A DNA stretch of 64,000 bases, from the NCBI GenBank assembly GCA_945643635.1, contig CALZFC010000029.1, positions 2,426,501-2,490,500 of the forward strand. Reading direction: 5' to 3'. The DNA comes from Allodiplogaster sudhausi. Lineage: Eukaryota > Nematoda > Chromadorea > Rhabditida > Diplogasteridae. The notes below the pieces were generated by a model. That model did no database searches. It worked only from the letters and a program-made list of their open reading frames with translations, and was not told the origin of the DNA. Below are positions 53,234-64,000 of this stretch, piece after piece; within the stretch, counting starts at the first letter, position 1, and every line of letters starts with the position of its first letter. Position numbers and translations under genes: made by a program.

Positions 53234-54582
53234 TCAAATGTCCATTTTGAGCGCAGATGGATGAGGTGGCCTTTGTGAGGGCCGTCGCTTCATTTTACTG
53301 CAAACGTAATGCCATATCACTCTCCCTCTATCTCTCCCTCTCTCTCTGTCTTAATCTCTTCCTCTCTCTCTCTTCTCTCTCTTTCTCTTCTCTCTCTATT
53401 CTCTCTCTATTCTCTCTCTCTCTCTATTCTCTCTCTCTCTTTCTCTTCTCTCTTCTCTACTCTCTCTTCTCTCTCTCTCTATCTCTCTCTTTCTCTTTCT
53501 CTCTTCCACCATCTCTCTTTCTCTCTCTCTTTCTCTCTTCCTCTCTGTCTCTCTTCTCTCTCTTTCTCTTCTCTCTCTTCTCTCTCTCTCTGTCTCTTCT
53601 CGCTCTCTCTTCTCTTCTCTCTTTTCGCTCTCTCTCTCTCTCTCTCTCTCTCTAACTTTCGAAAGAAGCGTCTCCGAATGGCGGTGACTGCAATGAGAAA
53701 GAGCACGGCGAGTGTGATGACAACGGCGAGGAAGGCGACGCCGATGAGCACGACTCTTGAATAAATTTATTTTTTAATACATACTTTTATTCCTTCAAAA
53801 ATTTAATCCATTTATGTATATTCTAAAACAAAACGACTTTCGTTCTACAGAAATCAATAAAATAAATTTGTTAAAAAAAACTATTATAAAAATGAGTGTC
53901 CATGAAAAAAGTAAAAAAAAAGTTTATAAAAAAAACTAATTACTCAAGAATGATGAGGAGACGCTCTTTGACTCGTTGATCAGTCACGACATCGATTCGT
54001 GTCCACCATGCGGGAGAGGAAGAGGATGAAGAAGAGTCGAGGGCCGTCGAATCGGGTGGTGCGACCGAAGACGACGTTTCGGAAAGCGCAGACGACTCGT
54101 TGCTCAGACTCGCACCTAAAATAGCCTATCATGGTTACGCTGTGACACATTCTCTAGAGTCTCTCTCTCTCAACTATTTACTCGACTACTTCTTGTCGGT
54201 CAAGAAAATAGATATCCTCTGTATTGTTGCCACATTATTATTGATGAATTTAATTAAGAAATTAATTATGCATAGCAAACAATTTTTTTTGCCAAAAAGG
54301 CATTTAAACAGCTATGAACAAGTAGAATAATACTTTTTTAATTATTTAAATTCCCTTTTGTCAAAGTATAAAGCTTGCCGCGACTACGATCCTCTCGAAC
54401 TTTGTTCCTCTTCACGCTCATTCTCCATATGCCTTTCCATTCCGCACGTCTATCTCGGTCTGCTTTGTTCGTTCGTCATACTTCTCGCACTCTCCCCACC
54501 CTTTCTCTCTCTATCTCTCGCTCTCTTTCTCTCTCTCTCTCCTTCTCTCTCTCACTCTCTGCCTCTCTCTCCTTCTCTCTCT

Positions 54583-54625
<43 letters not shown>

Positions 54626-55835
54626 CTTCTCTCTCTCTCTCTCTCTCTCTCTTTATCTCTCTCCCCCCTCCTCTCGTTGACTGAGGACTCGAGTGGCATT
54701 AGCCAAAAAGAGAAGTACGATGAGGCTCTGTGTCTCGTCAAGTGTCATCTTTCATCCCGAGCCTGATGCTATGCAAGGTGGCAGCATTTATCTCTCTTTC
54801 TCTCTCTCCCTTTCGCTCGCTCTCTCTCTCTCTCTCTCTCTCGCCCTCTTTCGCTCTTTCGCTCTCTCCCTCTCTCTCTCTCCCGTATTTTCATGATATA
54901 AAAATGCATTCAAGCATGCCTTCAGGCCCTTTTTTCGACGACCTGTAAAAGTGCAAGATCACTTAGTATGTATCTTCTACTCGAATTGACACATCACTTG
55001 TTACACTTCTTTCTATCGAAATCGGACACTCACTACCCAGGGAATGCTCAGAAAACCAAGGGCTCACTAACCAGGGAAGGGTCGGAAACCCTAAAAACTC
55101 CAAAAAATCAGGCTTAATGCGTTTGGATAGCCGTTTGATGCTGGATTATGAATGCGCCCCATCTTAGTCCAGACTGCTCAACAACCCTCACCGTTCTCTG
55201 GACCTTCGTGCTAGCGAAATCAATCCTGAGGCTAAAAACCCTACTCTGAGGCAAAAAAACCTACCCTGAGTCTAAAGCATGCACAACGAAGCGGCATACA
55301 AACGGTCTGCTCTTGTCCTTCAGCTGCTCTAAAACTTCATGAAAGAGAGAGAGAGAGATCATGCGAGCACAGAAAGAGCCAGAAAGAGAGAGAGTGAAAG
55401 AAAGAAAGAGAGAGCGAACTCGAGAGCTCGAAGTATTCTTGGAGCAAAATTGCACACCATGAGAACTCTAGCTTGTCACAAATCCTCACTTTCAAGCTCC
55501 TCTTCCTCTCCCCCTGTTTCTTGTCTCTTTCGCATTTTCGCTCTCTCCCTTTCTGTCTCTCCCCCTTCTCTCACTCTCTGTCTTTCTGTCTCTCTCTCTC
55601 TCTCTCTGTCTCTGTCTCTCTCCCCCTTCTCTCTCTCCCTCCTCTCTCATCCTCATCTTCCCTGTCTGCCCAGCCCCCGTTTCTCGCTCCATTGTCTTTG
55701 CGGAGTCTAGAGTCCAGCAGCTGGATGCGAACAAACAAACACTTGTAAGACGGTTGTTCCTTCTTCCTCATCTGCTAATGCTTGCTGCTTCCTTGTCTCT
55801 CTTTCTCTCACTCTCTCTCCATCTCTCCTACCTTC

Positions 55836-55875
<40 letters not shown>

Positions 55876-55992
55876 GCCATTCTCTACCCACAAAACGTGT
55901 TCGCGCACCAATTGACTTGATCAAGAGTACTCCAGTATTCATCTGCTTGAATGAAGGCGACAAGGATCCTATACAGACAGACGGAGAAAGAA

Positions 55993-56037
<45 letters not shown>

Positions 56038-57002
56038 GGAAAGAATCAGAAAGAGAGTTAGCGAGAGAGAGAGAGAGAGAGAGAGAAACAAACTGAGAGG
56101 GAAAGATAAAGAGAGATTGAGAAACAGAGAAGGAAACAGAGATATATCTAGCTTTGATGTTGGATGTAGAGAAGACGATAAAGAAGTCATGAAATGGCTA
56201 GCAATCCAAAATGAGAAGAAGAAGAAGAAAGCCAATCGCTCTTCTCCTCAGGGACAATACCGTGAGAAGAGAGAAGAATGCTGAAGCTGCGCGCAGATGA
56301 ATAGAACAATGGATGCAAGATAGGGAAGATTGAATCTGAGATGAGGGAGAGAAGGAGAAGGAAAGAGAGAGATAGGAGAGAGAGAGAGAGATCAAGAAAG
56401 AGATGAAAAATAGAGAAGGAGATTGAGAGTGGAGAGAGACGGAGAGAGAGAGAGAAGATAGCGAGTGAAAAGGAGATCAAAAGTCTACTAAATATGTATA
56501 TGATCGAAGTGAGGAGAGTGATTGAAAAATTATGAAAGTATGGACTTCGAAATAACTATCGAGTAAATGATTTATGAATGTTCCAAGTGATTGAGAACGT
56601 GAGAACGGGCTGTAATGCTCTTTTCAATTTACCAAAACCTTGAAATATTACTTTTTAAAGTGATTAGGCTGATCGATGAGAGACAAGATGAGAGGTAAAT
56701 GTAAACGAGGGATGTACCTATGTACATTAGAATTTGCTCTACATTGTCATTCAAGTGTCCAGATCAATATATTTTATGAAGAAAAGTTTTGGCGCGAAAT
56801 TTAAAATGGAATTTCTTTTTCTCACGATCAGAATTGTCTTGTTTCGTCAAGTCATAGTGGCCCTGTTTGCTGAGATTGAGAGAAGACTATTCAAAAAGAA
56901 AATGAGAGATGCATGAGAATTGGAGGATAGCATGCCGAACTACATAATTGCATAAGCAAAGAAGAAAGGAAGAAGAGAAAGAATGAGAGAGCGAGGAGAG
57001 AG

Positions 57003-57043
<41 letters not shown>

Positions 57044-57349
57044 GAGGGAGAAAGAAGAGAGAGAGAGCTAGAGAGCGACAGATATAGCACGAAGACTATT
57101 GGGAATAAATGATCAATTAAAGAGTACATAATGTGTCAAGAAAAAGAAACCAGTAAATTGCATGTTGTTAATGTAAGAAAAATTGCTTAAATAGGCGCTA
57201 AACTCAACTTTGAATTCGCGCGCTTTTCCCTGATCGTTTATAACAAATACACTAGTGTATAGCAAATGTTAAGTTGTATTCAAACACCAACCGAGAATGG
57301 CGGGCATAATGGCGTTTAGAAGAAGGACTGTGGCAGCCGAGCAATCCAT
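53234..57349 (-). CDS. Unrecognised type I membrane protein, unit 2 copy
   Basis: Counterpart of 46071-50175. The signal-peptide ATG is at 57347-57349, the transmembrane exon near 53657-53755 and the stop at 53234-53236. Coding exons appear identical to unit 1; only intronic CT/GA lengths and rare intronic bases differ. If the assembly is right, the locus holds two near-identical genes in tandem with their promoters, since about 530 bases upstream of the ATG are also duplicated. Confidence 0.6.
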
Positions 57350-57883
57350 TCTAGAAAGAGAGAAAAAATTTTAAATTTAAATTTCGCGCCAAATTTAAAT
57401 ATATTTATTTAAACTAGAATCGAGTCTCGAAACGAACGATAAATATGGCAGCAACCTTGTCGTAGAAACTTCGCTGAAGATCAAGGGCGGTAAGCCTCCG
57501 AGATGGATAAAGAATGGTTGGAAAAACACTTCCACTTCTCTCTCTCTCTCAAGAGCCACTCGCTCTGCTCTAGCCACCACTCTCTATCTAGCTAAGCATC
57601 TCACAAAATATAATAGAAGATCCTGAAAGGAAATGGAAACATTTTAGTAGCATCCTTACTAAATAGGTATTAAATTAAAATTCGACGACCGCGTGAAATA
57701 AAAAAAATAAATATTAATAATGAGAAACCATGCATATGGCTTTCTACAACTACATATATAATTCGAATCTCTCTAATTATAAGACGTGGAACAAAGCACC
57801 GTCCGAGCAAATATAAGGAAGATGTTTTTGTTTAACCTCGACATGACCGCAAAACATTTCTGGGAGGGGAACATAGGAGGGAG

Positions 57884-58029
57884 GGAGGCATTAAGGAAGG
57901 GAAACAAGAAACTCTCTTACTCCTAGTGAGGTCGCTTCTGCATATTGCATTAGTGACAGAGCCTCTCTACGCGCGAGTTGGTGTACAGAAACACGAGAGT
58001 GTTGCGGCGTAGAGAGGTGAAATGTGGAC

Positions 58030-58065
<36 letters not shown>

Positions 58066-58276
58066 TGAAAGGGAGAGAGATTGAGAGAGAGAGAGAGTGA
58101 GTGAGAGAGCCAGAAGCGAACACACGTGTTGCCCAGTGATCCGGTTATGAGGAGCGCGCGAGAACGAGTGGTAAAAAGGGAGTGAGGAACAAGGTGAGAG
58201 TTAGAGATGAAGAGATGAAAATAGGTAGTAGAGCAGTGTGATAGAAAGAAAAGGAGAGATAGAGAGATACAGGAAG

Positions 58277-58319
<43 letters not shown>

Positions 58320-58794
58320 GGAAGAGAAAGCGAATTCAAGCAAGCGATACGGAGAGAGTAAGGGACATTGAAAGAGAGTAGTGAAAGATAGTGAAAGAGG
58401 TTAGAAAGAGGATGAGAGAAAGAGAGAGAAAGAGAGGGAGAGAGAAAGAGAGAGATAGAGAGAAGCGCCCGTTGAGAACGTCTTATAGCCCGGAAGGCAC
58501 ATAAGAATGAGATGTTTGCCTTCGGCGACAGAGGCGGGGTGAAACTGAGAGGGATCGCCTCGGACGGCGTCGCGCTGCTCCAGTTCAGATCATTCTCGCC
58601 CATCTCTCTCTCTCTCTCCCTCGTTCTCTCTCTCTCTCACTCTCTCTTCATCTTTTTTCTCTTGCTCTCTCTAACTCTCTCCCTCTCTCTTTCTATTTCT
58701 CTCCGCTCTTTCTCTCTCCCCTATTCACTCTTCCCAGTAGTTATATATCTCTCAGTCTCTCTCTGTCTCGCTTTATGATCTCTCTGTCTCTTTT

Positions 58795-58831
<37 letters not shown>

Positions 58832-59496
58832 AATTCATTTGTATTTGATCCACCCCAAAGTGTCGCGCGTTCCTGAATCGTTTTCATCACTCGAGACGCA
58901 TATTTACACGTTCAACCCGGTACATTTCCAATTTTTTTCTCTTGATTAAAGAAAAAAACATTCCCCCAATCCATTGAAACATTCGTACACGAAGATATGT
59001 CATAAGCAACAATGGGAATGAGAAAGATTCTGATTGCAAGGAAGAGAAGGAGAAAGAGAGAGAGAGAGTGAGAGAGAGAGAGCTTACGAGAGGGAGAAAG
59101 AAAGAGAGAGCGAGATAGAGAGAGGGAGAGAGAGAGAGAGTGAGAGAGAGAGAGAGCTTACGAGAGGGAGAAAGAAAGAGAGAGCGAGATAGAGAGAGAG
59201 AGAGAGCGAGAGTGATTTCCTCAAAAAGTGGCCCCGCAGCTCTCGGAAGGAGCGTGTCTCCCGAACCGGGCCACTTTGTCCATGTCTCGTTGTGCCCTTG
59301 AGTCGGGGATGGCTTTCCCCCTCTCCGCTCGCTCATCATCGCAGTAATCACTTTCGAAGTAGAGACCGCTGAGGTCGACTCGGAGGATGAGGTCTAAGTG
59401 GTTTATATATAAAGATCGAGACAGAGAGAGAGAGAATAGATAGAGAGCGAGAGAGAGAGAAAGAGAGAGAGAGAGAGCGAAAGAGAGAGATAGAGA

Positions 59497-59544
<48 letters not shown>

Positions 59545-60180
59545 ACGAGGATTACATATATGTATGTAAGTAGAGGAGAAGAGGGGATCGTAATAAGAGA
59601 GCGACAAAACCTTTATAATTAGGAGAAAAGGAGTATGTGAGAGATGTAATGACAAGAAAGAAGCTGAAACGATCAAACTACAGAGAAAGTGAACGAAAGA
59701 GAGAGAGAGGGTGAGAGTAAGAGAGAGAGAAAGAGAGAAGAGAGAGAGAAAGAGAGAAGCGAAAGAGAGAAGAGAGAAGAGAAATGAGAAAGAGAAAGAT
59801 AGAGAGAGAGATAAAAAGAGGCTGAGTGAGAAAGTTAGAGCAATGGAAGTCTTGTTGTTGCTGAAACGACAACTACATATGTACGCCAGGTCGGACCATT
59901 TTCTCTACCTCGACGACCCAGTTCCTCTCTCTCTCGTTCATTATCTCTCTTTTTCTCTCTCTTTCTCTCTCACTTTCTCTCTCCCTCGTCCTGTACTAGA
60001 TTTATATGGATCTCCCTCTTTCTCTTTTTCTGTCTCTCTCTCTTCTCACTCCCTTCCTCTTCCAGGAATTTTATATCCACATGCCTCATCAACAAAAGTA
60101 CAAACTATTTACCTTCCTCGCTTTCTACGATTTACTTTGCGACATGAAATAGGAAATTCGTCGTCTTGTAATGGAACCAT
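57884..60180. repeat. GA/CT-rich region with possible minus-strand exons
   Basis: GA at 58025-58110, 58200-58470, 59040-59210 (an exact-looking duplicated block gagagagcttacgagaggga at about 59080 and 59152), 59420-59540 and 59700-59820; CT at 58600-58830 and 59925-60060. Non-repetitive islands on the minus strand read like exons: 59223-59396 (LSGLYFESDYCDDERAERGK or an alternative frame), 58511-58608 (MGENDLNWSSATPSEAIPLS) and 57891-58000 (REALSLMQYAEATSLGVREF, stop). Their splice sites are not convincing. Confidence 0.45.
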
Positions 60181-61032
60181 GTGAATGTATTAAGTAGTAT
60201 TGTTATTGTTGTTTTCTATTTCGTGGAATAAATAAGCTTTATAAGCAAGCATGCTTATATTTTCACATATTATGCAGCAGAGTAGAGCAGCCGGGCGCGC
60301 TAAGAAAGTAAAGGTTAAAATACAACCTCAAGTAATTTAAGAAGTAGCAAATGAGTAAATAATGTACTTAAGCAGTAAATATATGGGCTACGACAGTAGT
60401 AATAGTATGTAAGCAATGTACCAAAGTAAATAGAAAGAAAGTAAGGATGACAAGTGTGTCGGAAGTGAAGAACCCGTGTTTGTGTGTGTGAGTTAATACA
60501 GAAGGAACATTTGCAGGGTTACGAGGAGAGAGAGAAAGAGAGAGAAAGCTAGAGAAAGAAAGGAACTTCAAAGTTGATCACAAAGCCACAACCATATGAA
60601 AACTGGTGAAGAAGAAAGGGGAAATGGCTCTCAAAAACGAAGATTATAAATGCTTGCAACGAGTAATAAGCACAACTCACAACAACATAAGAATAAGAAA
60701 AAAGGAAAAAGTATACCGTGTGTTCACATGGATAACCGATTGAATGAATGTCCAGACATGGAGTACATATGGAAACTAGTTTACATACATATACATACAT
60801 GATGATGATATCGGTAACTAGTAAGTATAGGAAACTTCACTAAGTCATACTTGTTTCACTATTGTAAAGTCATTTTTAAAACGTGAACAACAAATGAAAA
60901 CAAAATCAACTGCTACGTCAATGTAGGCCTGCATACTAGCCTTAGGAGACATAGAGCAACGAATAATAAAATTGCGCGGGAAATTCAAATAGATTAAAAA
61001 AACGACAAAATTGAACAGTCAGGATATTTCTG
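60181..61032. other. No gene seen
   Basis: AT-rich sequence with short GA runs near 60525-60560. Nothing coding recognised on either strand. Confidence 0.6.
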
Positions 61033-61801
61033 GCTCATAACGCGCTCTCCTTCTCAAGGAAGGCGTCGCAGGACGTTTCCTCTTCAAGGATAACACCCTG
61101 AAAATATTATTTTATTTAAAACATTTCAACAATTATATCTCGCCATTGATTTAAAAAAGTGGTTGGACGAAAATTCAAACAAGAATTTGGCGGGAAATTC
61201 AAAAACCTTCTTGCTCTGATCGCGCTTCTTGCGCCATGCACGCTTCTTGGCCAATGGCTCGTTGAGATAACCACTCGCGCCCTCGACGTCATTGTAGTAG
61301 TCGTGCGCGCTGATCAGGGCTGGAAGAAAATATTGATTGATTTTATTTTATTAACCTGAAATATTCATCTTTTTTGGCTCTCATGTATTGGTATTTTTTA
61401 TTGATCCTAAATATGAGTTTTTATAGAAAGCAAATATAGATTTTTTAGAGATACTAAATATCGTGTTTAGGTCCTATACATATATTGATTTTTTAAATGA
61501 TCCCAACTAGGCTTAGACGTCAAAAAAAAATTTTTTTTTTCAAAATTGGAATCAATATTTTTTCAATGATACTTAATTTATTAAAACTTTTATTCTTAAT
61601 TCGAAATAGCAAACACACGTACACGTCTCGCCATGCTCGTTAACGACCGGCGTGTAGACGCCGATGACGGCGGCAGGGTCGACGGTGGCGACGCTGCCGC
61701 CATCGCCGCTCGCGCCGCCGCCGCTCGCGCCGGACAGCGCGGTGCCAACTACGACGGCGCCTTTCGAATTCGGCACGAGGTAGTTGCCGTCGTCCATGCC
61801 C
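61033..61801 (-). CDS. C-terminal exons of an unrecognised protein
   Basis: Three minus-strand exons chain in phase. About 61620-61799 (acceptor attctgcag): FMGMDDGNYLVPNSKGAVVV, a Gly/Ala/Ser-rich linker, then VIGVYTPVVNEHGE, ending at donor T|gtacgt. About 61207-61321: LISAHDYYNDVEGASGYLNE, PLAKKRAWRKKRDQSKK, donor AAG|gttttt. 61033-61098: GVILEEETSCDAFLEKESAL and TGA. The tail combines acidic-tyrosine motifs (YYNDVE) and a strongly basic patch, as in cytoplasmic tails of membrane receptors, but the family is not recognised. Upstream exons in 61.9-64 kb were not identified. Confidence 0.5.
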
Positions 61802-63160
61802 ATGAACTGCAGAATAGAAGAGAAGGTGTTTATTTCATTTATTTATTTCATTTATTATTAACATTTATTTTACATTTAGTAGCCTTTATTATATTTCAAA
61901 TTACTCGGGATCTTATTATTTATAAACAAATTTATTTACGTACATACATTAAGTATCGCTCAACGGGGAAGGGTCAATGCTATGTTGGCTACAGCGGCCG
62001 CGGCCAAATGGGTGGAATATCTCGCAAATCTTAGATATTTTCTTAGATAGATCCGTTAAAACAATCTTAAAAATTTGGGAAATTTGTGTTTTCATGACGT
62101 CGAATTTGTAGTGCTTGCCAACTAACCAATTTCAAGTGGAAATGAAAGAAGTTTTTACGAGTTCATTTCGTTAATACAAGAGAACAAGCAGCGTTGTGGT
62201 TTTGCCTTGCAGTATTTGTGGCGGGTATCGACGCGCGTTTATTGCTGCTGCTTCTGACAGCTTCGAATGAACAGTCAAACTTCAGCAATAGTTAAAGGAA
62301 ATTTGTGTGCTCTCTGGGCCGTATAATAGGAATAAAATAGGAATTAAAGTGGATAATGATATGACTAGCATACAAAGGTATGAAAGAATAAGAACCAGCA
62401 GATCTCACTTTCCAGCCTTTCAGCGTAGCTGATGAATCACTTTTTCTCCTTCCTGATTTCTCTCTATTTTGATAAGCGCGCCTCTTTCTCCACTATGCAC
62501 ATTACTCATATTAAACATGCCATGTTTAGATTCCTTCCCTTGGTGATATTTTCCTTTTCATCTTTATTTCTCACCAATCTTCATTGTCTCTCGAAAGAAT
62601 AATAATTTCTGTAATTTTCGCCTGCTCCTCATGAAAGTACTTAAACTGGTGCAAGAAAAATTCGTTGCCCGTTTCTCTCGTTTTTAGATTCCTGGTATTC
62701 TCTTTGTAATTATAATTAAATATTACAGGTGACCACCGGCTTCGGGAGACCTTTCGAGAACGCTTGCAGCTATGGGAATAGCAATAAGCAAAAACATATA
62801 TAAGCAGTCTTACGAGTCGACACCGAAAAGAATCGATTGTCGGTTTCTTCCTTTTACTTACATACTTACTGTTGTGCTTCTTGAAGTACATATATTTTCT
62901 GACCATTCGCAATATTTCTCTTACAACTTTATTGCATAGATATGTATGTTGCTGCATTTCTCATAGCGTCTATTCAGTCATTCCTAATCCTTCGAGGTGG
63001 TAGTGGTATTCTTTGTCTCTGCTACGCCGTGCCATCCGTCTTTAAATATGTTTTAAAAGAATTTATATTTGAAGAGAAGAAAAGAGAGGAAATAATGTTA
63101 ATAATAATAATGCCAAGACGGCATCCACGTCCCCTCTCAACCCCATCGGCCAAGCTCTCT
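61802..63160. other. No confident gene
   Basis: Possible upstream intron or flank of the 61.0-61.8 kb minus-strand gene. No exon with paired splice sites found. Confidence 0.5.
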
Positions 63161-63167
63161 TCACGTC

Positions 63168-63347
63168 ATGAATGCGTGCGGAAGCGCCAGCTGCCGTGCA
63201 AGGCATCGTCCTTCCGCTCACCCTAGCATCTGCTCATCCCCCTCCCCCTCGGATGGCTTCGACTTTGGGTCAGTTGGATGCAGTCAGCTTCAATGCTCTC
63301 AAGCTTTTAAAGAGGCGGTCCAGAGAACCTTAAAAAAACTACCGTAA
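63168..63347 (+). CDS. Possible short ORF or terminal exon
   Basis: The frame is open from about 63116 to the TAA at 63345-63347, with an ATG at 63168. The product is Cys/Arg/Ser-rich (MNACGSASCRARHRPS) followed by SDGFDFGSVGCSQLQCSQAF and a basic end. Composition changes from AT-rich flank to GC-rich exon-like sequence. No family recognised and no upstream exon found. Confidence 0.28.
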   Translation: MNACGSASCRARHRPSAHPSICSSPSPSDGFDFGSVGCSQLQCSQAFKEAVQRTLKKLP

Positions 63348-64000
63348 TCTCCTCAACAAAATATACAAGACGAGAGAGGCAGGGAGTAAAGTAATCGGCA
63401 GATTTTAAGCTCCATGGAAAGCCTCTTTAAGAAGTTGGTTCAAACTTTTCAGCTTCAAGTGGTATGATGACGATTTGACGCACAGGAAGAAATATTAACG
63501 TTAATTAATGTGTTAAACTATTTGTGGCAATAAAGTTTTATACATATGTTTTTTTGCATTGCTGTTTCTCGGTGTAATTGTTTTTTTTCGTTCTTTATTC
63601 TTATTCTTAGCACACCATTCTCGCTTTCCTACATGAATATGTATTGTACTATCGTCCTTGGATATGTTTAGGAGTTACTGTAATTTCCCTTGCACTTGCT
63701 AACCCTATAATTGCTAAGGAATTCCATAATAATGCTAGCCTTATTTCGATCCAATATCCCAAGCGCGGTGTAAGACACATTGAATGATAACATAATGCAT
63801 GAAAGTTTGTCTTTTAGGCTAAAAGAATGAAACTCTCCAAAAATGTGTGTTGGCAGTGTTTTTGTGTGTGGGCAGTGTTGCGTGTATTGTGTGAAGTTCT
63901 GTGGATGAATCAGTAGGGGGCTGAATGTTTGGTGAGCGGATTAATATCACAAAATCTTAGAACAACGTGGACCGCTCGACTCCGCATCTCCCGGCGCTGT
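63348..64000. other. No gene seen
   Basis: AT-rich to mixed sequence to the right edge. No coding or repeat structure recognised. Confidence 0.5.

Larger units (their letters stand above)
50730..57883. repeat. Tandem segmental duplication, unit 2
   Basis: Same content and orientation as unit 1, offset growing from 7163 to 7174 bases because of microsatellite indels. The left edge begins at the shared aaatatgaaacag, the right edge at aacataggagggag. Confidence 0.95.

Noticed and set aside
43567..57883. Inverted or terminal-repeat transposon explanation for the 7-kb repeat
   Set aside because: The units are in direct orientation and adjacent, contain several unrelated genes, and show no terminal repeats or target duplication.

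Overview
The window looks like nuclear DNA of a small-genome animal, most likely a nematode (inference). The genes are split into many short exons of 30-350 bases with GT-AG or GC-AG introns, and 3' splice sites are often TTTTCAG-like. One gene cluster has the architecture of the nematode 'EGF plus ASC' (EGAS) branch of the DEG/ENaC channels, and a complete atypical protein kinase C resembles nematode PKC-3. The whole region is full of (CT)n/(GA)n tracts. Most long open frames made of Ser-Leu or Arg-Glu repeats are shadows of these tracts.

Layout: 246-2795 (-) holds the 5' half of a voltage-gated calcium-channel beta subunit gene that runs off the left edge. 2.8-7.0 kb is mostly CT/GA repeat. 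7.0-15.4 kb (+) and 16.6-24.4 kb (-) are two convergent 23-exon EGAS-like genes, and 25.4-26.9 kb (+) is a third copy that keeps only the last seven exons. Each copy carries at least one splice-site or frame lesion relative to the others, and each full copy has a different palindromic transposon in an intron. 27.2-31.3 kb contains a few orphan exons of unknown genes. 32.7-37.0 kb (+) is a complete 16-exon aPKC gene (600 aa) carrying two hAT-type miniature elements in its introns. 38.1-38.95 kb has two exons of an unknown gene, followed directly by a 5'-truncated, decayed Ty3-like LTR retroelement (38.95-40.8 kb) with a zinc-knuckle ORF after integrase.

42.6-57.9 kb is dominated by a near-identical direct tandem duplication of about 7.15 kb (43567-50709 and 50730-57883). 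Each unit carries a (+)-strand three-exon gene with a shared premature stop and a (-)-strand gene for an unrecognised type I membrane protein (signal peptide, ectodomain, one transmembrane segment, basic tail). 57.9-60.1 kb is repeat-rich. 61.0-61.8 kb (-) holds three coherent last exons of an unrecognised gene, and 63.17-63.35 kb (+) a possible terminal exon.

Two confident genes have clear cell biology. The calcium-channel beta subunit acts on membrane calcium channels, and aPKC is the kinase of the Par polarity complex. The EGAS-like cluster is a lineage-specific, decaying expansion of channel-like membrane proteins. Exon models were made by eye from splice sites, reading frame and paralogue comparison; no transcript evidence was available.
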